Positions 55,745 to 64,000 of a DNA stretch of 64,000 nucleotides are shown here, piece after piece. A program made the position numbers and the translations under genes. Under the pieces are notes generated by a model, which was given only the letters and a program-made list of their open reading frames with translations, did no database searches and had not been told where the DNA came from. Source of the stretch: Opisthocomus hoazin (Eukaryota; Chordata; Aves; Opisthocomiformes; Opisthocomidae); the NCBI RefSeq assembly GCF_030867145.1, contig NC_134454.1, positions 64,462,308 to 64,526,307 on the forward strand, given 5' to 3'. The number at the start of each line of letters is the position of its first letter. The first letter of the stretch is position 1.

Positions 55745-58700
55745 GTAATTCCCCTTCCCCCGCTCAGCCCCGGTCCCCTGCTCCCCGCGGGTCCGCCCCG
55801 CCCCGCTCCGCTGCCCGGCGTGGGGACAGCCCAGGCGGCAGGGGGAAGGCGGCCGGGCGCCGGCCCTCGCAGCGATCCGGGGCAGCGCCCGGCCGCCCCT
55901 CCGGCCTCTTGGGGCTCCCCTGCCCGGGGGTCCCCTACCTGAGGGAGGAGGGCTCTCCTGGGGCTCCCCTGCCCAGAGGGCTCTCCTGGGGGGCCGTTGC
56001 GGAGCTGGCGCAGCCCGCGGACGGAGCTTCTGTCAGCCTCCCTTCTGCCAACACAGGTACGCTGTGCTTCCGCAGGTAAGCCCGTGTTGTGAAAGCTACA
56101 GTAACACCATAACGATGCCTGTTCGGCATCGAGCCGTGAAAGACGTTTGGACACTGTTCGCTAGGAGATAGACTAGGCTGAGCTTAATGCTGTAACAGCT
56201 CATAGCACTTTGATTTCTCTGGATGCATAGACTAGAGCCACCAAAGTTCAAAACCGTTTTGCTTAATATTATTTGATATGCAAACTAAGCAGCGCTTGCA
56301 ACACATTAAAATCATCAATATTTTAAGCATAAACCGTTACTGGATTTCTGTCTCCAACATCCTGCCAGTTCTAATTAAAAGCCCCAAATTGCTCTTCCCT
56401 TGATTTATATGACTGAATACCAATTGCGTTTGTAATATGAGCGCTGACTCCAGTATGCACATGGCCTTTGCACCCTCATTTAGGCAAAGAAATAAGCCAG
56501 TCTAAAAAGCTACCCAGCCATCAGCTGCTCTGGCCATTGATACATAAGCAATGTCTAAACCTAACTCTGACACGCACCGGTACAGCTACCCTGCACTGCT
56601 GCTTGGGAGGGTCAGTGGAACTGTGTACTCTGCCTGATGTTCAGAAGGACACTACTGTTATTAATGGGACACTTCTTACTTAGAACTGGCTTTGCTTGTT
56701 TTTATGTTGGACGGTTGGACTTGATGATCTTACAGGTCTTTGCCAAGCTGAATGATTCTATGATTCTTTGTGTAATGTAGAAGTCTAGAGTAAAAGAACA
56801 GAGGATATGGGAAGAAGTCTATGACCTCGAGGCCTTTCAGGCAGATCAGTTATAAAGGAAGCAGGTGGGGAGGTATTTGTTCTGCTTTTTATTTTCTGGC
56901 ATGTACCGTTGCCACCTAACTTTAGACACCTAGCAGAAGGCAATTGCCCTAAGTTCCCCTTCAAGGCAATGGACAGAGATAAGCTTTTCTTGATAAGCTC
57001 ACTTAAGATCTGAATAGTTGTTTTGAGATGCTTTTTTTGTCTCCACTGATGGAAAGGTAGGATATAGGTAGACCAAGCAGGCTTTTCAATTAATATGGTT
57101 CAGTTACACTCCTAAAAGTGGTTGAGGGATTATCTTCATACAGACATTTGCATTCTTTCCATGGATAGAGGTATGGACTGTGTGGTGCAACTTCATTCAT
57201 GGTAGCAAAAGTAAAGCAGTGAAAACATGCCTCAAAAAAGCCTTGGTTAACTTTTTACAGGTACTGTTTCTTATTATTTAATACCACATCTGTATACACC
57301 TGACAGTACAATTTTGATCTGGATTGGGCTTGAGCACACAGCTGTAGGTCTCCAGGGCAGAACAAAACAACATTGATGCTGAACTTATGCTAGCCATATA
57401 CTGATTGAACCAATGGTGTTTTTACCCAGTATAGATAAAGTAAAAATGGTGTGAGGGGATGATATCAGACCTATAATAAAGTTTGCAAAAAAGTTTTTTC
57501 CATTTTAGGCTAATCTGAGCTGACAAAGTAAGTTTGTATTAAGTTCTTTGTGCTTTGTAGTTATATCACCTGCTATTAGATGCCCCAATGCTAGGTTTAA
57601 TATATCACAATATATTATGTATTAAGATGCCATGGCCTTTTGAGTCATGGCTTATATTGCTTCTGTGTGTCAAAAATGAAGATTATTTTAAAATGCAGTT
57701 TAAAAAAGCTAGAACTGTGAAGGAAAACTGCTGTTAAATCCTAGCAGTGACTTGTTAAAAGAAAAAAATCTGTTGGCTGCAGGGCATTTAAATATAATAT
57801 CTATATATGATGTCAACATGTATCTATTACTTAATGTTCAGTTATCAAGCAACAACTGAGACTGCTTGTACGTTAAAGATTTTTTTTTCCTCCGCACTCC
57901 TGTTCTCTGCATATTAAACTTCTGAAGTCGGTTCTGTCTATAAAAGATTCCTTTGCAGGCAGAGGAAGCAGGGACTCAACCAGTGTTCCCTTGGCTGCTT
58001 TTCTCTGGCCCTATTTGTAGCATTCTGTTAACACTGCAAATTAGTTGATCGCAAACACAAGCTTTACAAAGTCTTCTGACATTTGCCCTTAGAACAGAAT
58101 TGCCCTAATAGACAAGCATAACTGGTAGACTCATTGAAAATTACTGAGTTTTGGAGATTGACTTTTGCCCTGGTCCTGCTGAAATAAAGATATAACACTT
58201 TATTAAAGTTATAAAATTAATCAGGTCAATATTTTGGCAAGTCCACAATGTGCAATGGAATGTAATGTGTGAATTTAAAGACTCGCAAGCCAACACTTGA
58301 CCAAGCTGGTATCTCTGCACAGCAGCACTGTACAGAGACGTCCTGCTGCCTTGCTGCCGTGTCAGTGCCCGAGCCAGAAATTCTGACCCTCTCAGCTCGG
58401 CTGTGTAGCCTCCAAGTAGCCTTACACTGCTATGCTTGGTACTGAAACTGGAATAGTTGTCACATTGCTCCTTCTTGTTGGAAAGGCATGTTCTCATCCT
58501 GCCTAAAGGGTGGTGCAGAGATGTTGTGTTTGTCTTTCCTGGACGTACAGTGCAAGATAATTGACTTAATGAAGGAGAAATTATCAAGAAAGAAATTCTG
58601 CTAGAGATTGGAGGCTAATTGTCAAAAAATCCTCTTCCTCTCATCATGAAAACCACACTCAACTCTACCTCCACAAGGCTTTTCTTTTAACTACTCCCTG

Positions 58701-61700
58701 AAATTTCGTCTACTGAAATGCTAGTGTGCCATCAAGAAAAGATAACTATGGAGGGAAATTTCAGTCTTACTTTTGATTAATTCTTTTCCTGTATCCAGTA
58801 CAGGAAAATTAACATTAACATTACATTGTTAATGTAATAGGTCTGCATTCATCCACTTTTTAAAGTAAACAGAATTATGGTAGTAATCCAATTGCAAAAA
58901 TTAGTCCTATTTAATTTAATAGCAAGGTACTTTTTGAAAAATTTGAACAAGCCAATGAAGCAATGAAAGGAATAAAAAAAATAACATTTATTAGGTACAA
59001 CCAATATATGTCATTCTCACATTTTTCAGTTTTACAAAAAAAACGATTACCACTTTCCTTGCATTAGCATGGTATTCAAGGCAGAAGCAAGGTTAATCAC
59101 AGAGTGCTACAAGGTTTGTAATCTGGCATCTTAAAACGTTCCAGGGCTGTGCAAAACAAGCAGAATTTTCTTTCATTTTGCAAGTCTACGTAAGCAAACC
59201 CAGGTGAGTAAAAAGTGTGTGAGAAAATGGAGGCTGGCATTTTGAGATGTGTTTTATTTGGTAAGAAATTGTTACATGCTTACTTTTCTGTGATGCCTGT
59301 TGTGCCATCTTGTGTCACAAGCTACTTGTGCTGAGGCTCTGTCAAGATGGCATTTGTAGCTAAAGAGCAGAAGAGCTAACAAAGAGGTCAGTGACACTAG
59401 TGTTTCATTTTAAGAAGTTTCTCATGTATTTTATAGGAGAATTTGAGACTGTTTTACTAGTGACAGGATGAGAGGAAATGGCCTCAAGTTGTGTCAGGGG
59501 AGGTTTAGATTGGATATTAGGAAAAATTTCTTTACTGAAAGAGTTGTAAAGCATTGGAACAGGCTGCCCAGGGAAGTGGTGGAGTCACCATCCCTGGAGC
59601 TGTGCAAAAAACGTGTAGATGTGGCACTTCAGGACATGGTTTAGCAGGCATGGTGGTGTGGGTTTGACAGTTGGACTTGATGGTCTTGTCCAACCTTAAT
59701 GATTCTGATTCTTTCATAGGAATGGAATTGGACCACTGACTTCTAGTTTTGGGGGCTATATCTCTGGAATACAAGAAAACTGACTAATGAGAAGTCCTAC
59801 GTAATATATAAGCACATATTAAAGCCTTATGTTGCAGAACAGACCATCTAACATTCTTTAAAAAGAATTTCAAGAATAAAATTGATTACTTTTTATTATT
59901 ATGGCAAAGATGTTTCTGATAGCCCACAAACATTAACCTGCTTTCCAGATACAGGAAATGGCAACAAAGAGAAAGGAAGACCACAAAACTAAAGAACTGG
60001 AATTGTTAACCTTTTGTCCTGCTTTCTTCAGGGTATTCTAGAGCGCTTAGATGCTGGAGAAATTGTGATTGGAGATGGAGGATTCGTCTTTGCTCTTGAA
60101 AAGAGGGGATATGTAACAGCTGGTCCTTGGACTCCTGAAGCAACAGTAGAACACCCAGAAGCAGGTCAGTTTCACTGGGAAATGGTAATCCCATAGTGAA
60201 TGTAAACATGGTTGGCTAAATAATAAATATGTAGGAACTTGTAGGTTTTTAAATAGAAGTGTTCCTTGGTACTGTAGAATTACACTGTTAAGAACAGCCT
60301 AATAACCTGTAGACCAAATGCTCATCTTACCACTTTTTCTTGCTCTAACACTGACGAAAAGCAGTTGGCTGGGTAGGAATGAGTAGTGCAAACATACAGT
60401 GATACCTCTCCAGAACGCTCTCCCAGTCTTCAATCATTTGCAGCCCAGGGACTTTTTGACCCAGATGTGGTACCTTTGTATTTAATAACATTCAGTGATT
60501 TCTCTGTCATGGATTTGTCCAGTCTGTCCTCCAGCTGATATAAAGCTTATCATTTAAAACATCTTGTGAAAAAGAATTCTGCAGTTAACTATATGTTTTG
60601 TTGTGTTCTAGTCATTCTAGGACCTTTATATTGTTATAAATTCATACAGCTTGTTTATTAATTCTTTCAGGAAAATAGAAGCTTTTATAAACATTGGAAT
60701 GGAAGAGGAGTAGTTCATGTATCTGGCTCCAGTGTGAAAAAGAGAGTGATAAACCTCGTAAGAACCTAGGAATTGCAATAAACATTTAATGGAGTAACTC
60801 TCTTAAAGTGGACAGATACAAAACGAGCAATGATTCCATGCCTTCCAGCATAAAGATTATAGTGTTTAGTGTAAATAGTACAAAAGCAGATGCCGTTATC
60901 TATTTATGTATGCTTCATTACAGGAAAGCATTTGTCCTAGTATATGATGTGCTGTTAATCCCACAAGCCAATTCAGAATACCCTGGGGAAGAAAAAAATT
61001 TCTGTTTTCTAAGTGTTTGCCCTTCCAAATTAGTCTTTCCTCTATACAGGGAAAGAAGGCAGAGGAGGGGAAGGAGGAGAAAGATCGTAGCCCTCTCTAT
61101 TATTGCATTGTACAGTTTACCTACTTATTCACCCTAAGCCTTCAAGTGTTACTTTGTGTAGCATGCCTAACTTAGCGTCACAGACAGCCTCAGGGAATGC
61201 AGAGCTCCAGCAAAGGTTTGAAGAGTGATGACCTAATTTGCTGACTCTCATCTCCAGAAAAGACATCCTTTCACCCCTCCCTCTGTTTCTCTCCACCTCT
61301 ACCTTTGTCTGCCCCTACACATTCCATCTTACAAATCATAGCACTTATCCCATGCTCTTTATTTCCCCTTTGCTTACTTATTTTGCACCTTAAAAGCCCT
61401 TGACCCTCTCCACATGTCCTTTCAGGAAGTGCAGGTCTGAGTCCGTGGGGAATGCACGACATTGGCTTCCACAGAGGCAAATTGGCTAAACTGGCACACA
61501 GATTTGTTTTAAAAAAAGTGATCCGTAGTCATAGTTTAGAATCCAGCCTTCTAAGAATTGCTGCTGATTTGCTAGAACGTGTTGCTCATGTCTGTAACAT
61601 AGTTGCAAATTTTTAATAAGCCCCTGACAGGCTATTTATAAATACACCCTTCACTGGAAATCTGTTTGTTTCTTTTCATGCAGTGTACTGCCTGCCCTCC

Positions 61701-64000
61701 ATTACTGCTTTTTGCTCCTGCATGCTCAAGGGTCATGTTACTTTGAAAGCAGGTGTAAAGAACAGAAGGAGCAACTGGCTGAGACAGCTGGTATGAAAAC
61801 CATACAACTACCAGACTTTCTTGTCCTTGTAAGGAAGGAGGGAAAATGAAGGAGATTCCAAGAATGCAGCAAGGAAGTTCAAGGCCATTATCTCCGTTAC
61901 AAGTGAGAAGTTTTGCCAGACTGACAAGTTTAGAAATGAGATCTAAATATTTCTCTTCAGCCAGATCAGATATTGCTCTGTTGTGAGCAATATGCACAGG
62001 CACTTACTGCCCCCATCTTCTGTTAGCTGGAGTCTGTTTCTTTTGTGAAATGTCCAACTCATGGTGGGTAGAAATTAAAATGCAGTGTTGTACATCTGAC
62101 TCCTAAAATGTGTCAAATTGTTACTAATTGTTTAGCCTCATATGTGGCTGTTATCTCCATTTCTCAAATGCTGGAGGATAACACAGCTTCAGTAACACAC
62201 TGGAAAGCACAAGAAGTAAATTACAGAATGGTTTGGGTTTTTAATAGTGCAGACTGCTGTGGCTTGATAATAGTAACAGTGCATTCTGCTGGTAAAAATG
62301 ATGTGCCTGGGGCTGAGTGACATTCAGGCTGATACTTAAAAGACTATTCTTTCCCTCAAAATGTAGACCCATTCACGAGTTCTTATTCATATGTGTTAGG
62401 TAGGCAGATAAAACACAATCTATGTCACCACCCTTACTCACACAAATCCCAGGTGGTGTTCTAGGAATGCAAGAACCATATTTATAGAGCACTAACCATG
62501 GGGATAAACAAATCAGGTTTATTATGGAAATGCCATAGAGCATTTGTGAAAATACTTGTAGATTCTTTTTTCCTTTTACTATTTCCTGACTAGTTTTCAT
62601 CAATGACTTCTCATGGGGGAGAACAGAAAAACAGATGACAGAAACATACAGACAGCCCCTTTAGTTGGGATCAGTAGCCTGTCTTAATGCTGGTAGGAAG
62701 AAGAATATTCCCTGTACAGAGAATGTTTTGACTCTGCATAAAGGTTGTAAGACTGAAATTTGATCCTGGTAGTTTAGGAATATTCCAGGGACGTTTTGAA
62801 CTGTAGCTCTGCTATAATCTGTGTTCCTGGATAGGTCTTTGTGACTGCTGGGGAAAAAAAGCATTGTGTCAAATCACAGTGCGGTTACCCAAGGCTGTAA
62901 TTAGAAATGAAATACTGTATCAGCAGTGAAAAGAAAGGGACACTACACTGTTCCTTCAATGAAAGCAGACATGCTTGCATGTATGCAGATTGACTCTAGC
63001 ACCTCAAACTGCTGTTTGAGCTGCTCTGGCATAGAAGGCTGTGTTTATTGCAGCTGAAGGGAGTAATTTTATGCTCACAATACATTCACACCTTTCCCTA
63101 ATCACACAGATTGTCTATAGACAATGAGGTATGATAAACCAGAACGTCAGGAAAACTTTTCCCAACATCTGCCACAGAAACAGCAGTGTTCTTGTGTCTG
63201 TGTCAGGTATCTACGGAATAAATTACTCCTGTATTTTCTATAAGCTGCTGAGCATTTTAATTCTGGTTTACATAATCAGCAGTGTTCTAGAAATTGTTAT
63301 GTTGTGTGGGTATACATGTAAAATCAATTGACAGCTCCTATTCTGTTCCTGCTGTAGCAATTGCAGTGTACTGCTTACAGCAATGAAGGCTGAACTACTG
63401 TTACAGAGCCTGCTCCCAAAGTCCTAATGTAGGAAATTTGTCCATTAAAAGTAATGTCAACCTGTTCTTCAAAAGAAGTGTTGGCTCTGTAGCAAAATCA
63501 TCATGTGCTGACTTAACAGAAGAATTAAGTCTGTGTTGCAAGTCACTCTTCTGGAGCACAAAATCATCTTTTAATTAAATGCGCCTTTAGCAAAATAGAG
63601 TTTGGGTTCTGGCTGACTAGACTCAGCTAGAGCTTTGTACAGGGAGAAGAACAGAAAATACAAAATAGAGGAGGTAATGGCACACTGTATTCTTCCATAC
63701 AATCTTGTCCCTTAATTTGTTGCCATGATACTTTCTTCTGTTTTCTTCTTCATAGTCTAGCAGCTAAGAAAACATGGCTTTTTCATTTGATAATCTTTTT
63801 GTCTGGTATTCCGTGTTATGCTTTCACGTTCTTTTGTCAGATGTCTACTTTCCCTTCCTAAACCACTATGCAGTTCTGTAAAATGAAACTGGGAGGTCTG
63901 AAGGACAGCAGAAGGTACAATATAGGCAAGGTGGCATGCAAAACTGAATCTACTGATGAACTAAACAGAAACCTTCAGTCATTCTTAGCAGAGAATAACT
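55706..64000 (+). CDS. BHMT: Betaine-homocysteine S-methyltransferase, partial (exons 1-2 in window)
   Basis: The enzyme is a zinc-dependent cytosolic methyltransferase converting betaine plus homocysteine to dimethylglycine plus methionine, mainly in liver and kidney. Coding exons visible here are 55706-55744 and 60032-60164, giving 57 codons plus one base. The protein reads [13 protein letters not shown] then [44 protein letters not shown], a clear match to the BHMT N-terminus. Asp28 in IGDGG corresponds to the active-site Asp26 of human BHMT. Mammalian BHMT is about 406 aa, so roughly 86% of the protein, including the zinc cysteines, lies beyond the right edge. The window ends within intron 2. 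It shares its promoter region with DMGDH, whose substrate it makes. Confidence 0.95.
56697..56775 (+). mobile_element. CR1 LINE 3' end scrap
   Basis: GGTTGGACTTGATGATCTTA and then ATGATTCTATGATTCTTTG is a CR1 3'UTR plus tail. Under 80 bases remain. Confidence 0.8.
59456..59716 (+). mobile_element. CR1 LINE 3' fragment
   Basis: It encodes the end of ORF2 (MRGNGLKLC-like region, [20 protein letters not shown]-like region with changes) and continues into GACAGTTGGACTTGATGGTC and CCAACCTTAATGATTCTGAT. It is the same subfamily style as the 17022-17948 copy. Confidence 0.88.
60032..60164 (+). CDS. BHMT: BHMT exon 2
   Basis: It encodes [20 protein letters not shown] through VEHPEA. The acceptor is TTTCTTCAG (G at 60031) and the donor GTCAGT at 60165, leaving one base of the next codon. 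This is the first strand and catalytic loop of the TIM barrel of the Pfam S-methyl_trans family. Confidence 0.96.
60165..64000 (+). other. BHMT intron 2, incomplete
   Basis: 3.8 kb from the exon 2 donor to the window edge. I looked for exon 3 (expected RQLHREF-like start) and did not find it. No repeats of note and no other gene recognised. Confidence 0.75.

Larger units (their letters stand above)
55745..60031 (+). other. BHMT intron 1
   Basis: About 4.3 kb. The first 300 bases belong to the CpG island and the rest is AT-rich. It has two CR1 3' fragments (56697-56775 and 59456-59716) and a small stem-loop ACATTAACA/TGTTAATGT at 58812-58835. No other gene recognised. Confidence 0.85.

Overview
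The window looks like nuclear DNA from a vertebrate, most probably a bird. The evidence is the set of spliced genes with GT-AG introns and vertebrate-type proteins, one compact CpG-island promoter, and a repeat content that is almost entirely CR1 (chicken repeat 1) LINE retrotransposons. These have the typical truncated 5' ends and an octamer-like 3' tail (ATTCTGTG / ATTCTATG). No Alu, L1 or other mammalian repeats were seen. Turtles and crocodilians also carry CR1, so the species is not fixed by this reading.

Layout, left to right. Positions 1-300 are CpG-enriched and may be the 5' end of a minus-strand neighbour (ARSB is expected by synteny); this is weak. Positions 301-8063 are intergenic and hold a nested pair of CR1 elements at 1054-4350. 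Positions 8136-55313 (minus strand) hold the complete coding region of DMGDH, mitochondrial dimethylglycine dehydrogenase. Its 16 exons could all be placed and join without frame errors into 870 codons. Its introns carry at least eight CR1 copies and no other gene I can support. About 54780-56070 is a CpG island that contains DMGDH exon 1, a 392-bp gap between start codons, and BHMT exon 1 on the plus strand. A TATA box sits on the BHMT side. Positions 55706 to the right edge hold exons 1 and 2 and part of intron 2 of BHMT, betaine-homocysteine S-methyltransferase. The remaining BHMT exons lie outside the window.

How the genes work together. BHMT transfers a methyl group from betaine to homocysteine, making methionine and dimethylglycine. 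DMGDH then oxidatively demethylates that dimethylglycine to sarcosine in mitochondria. The two genes encode consecutive steps of choline/betaine catabolism and diverge from one short shared promoter region. This arrangement is the most biologically interesting thing in the window. No wholly new system was found. The other observations are a weak splice donor, a T19 splice acceptor, G-quadruplex motifs, a clean nested retrotransposon insertion, a GC-rich block of unknown origin and a possible first exon at the left edge.
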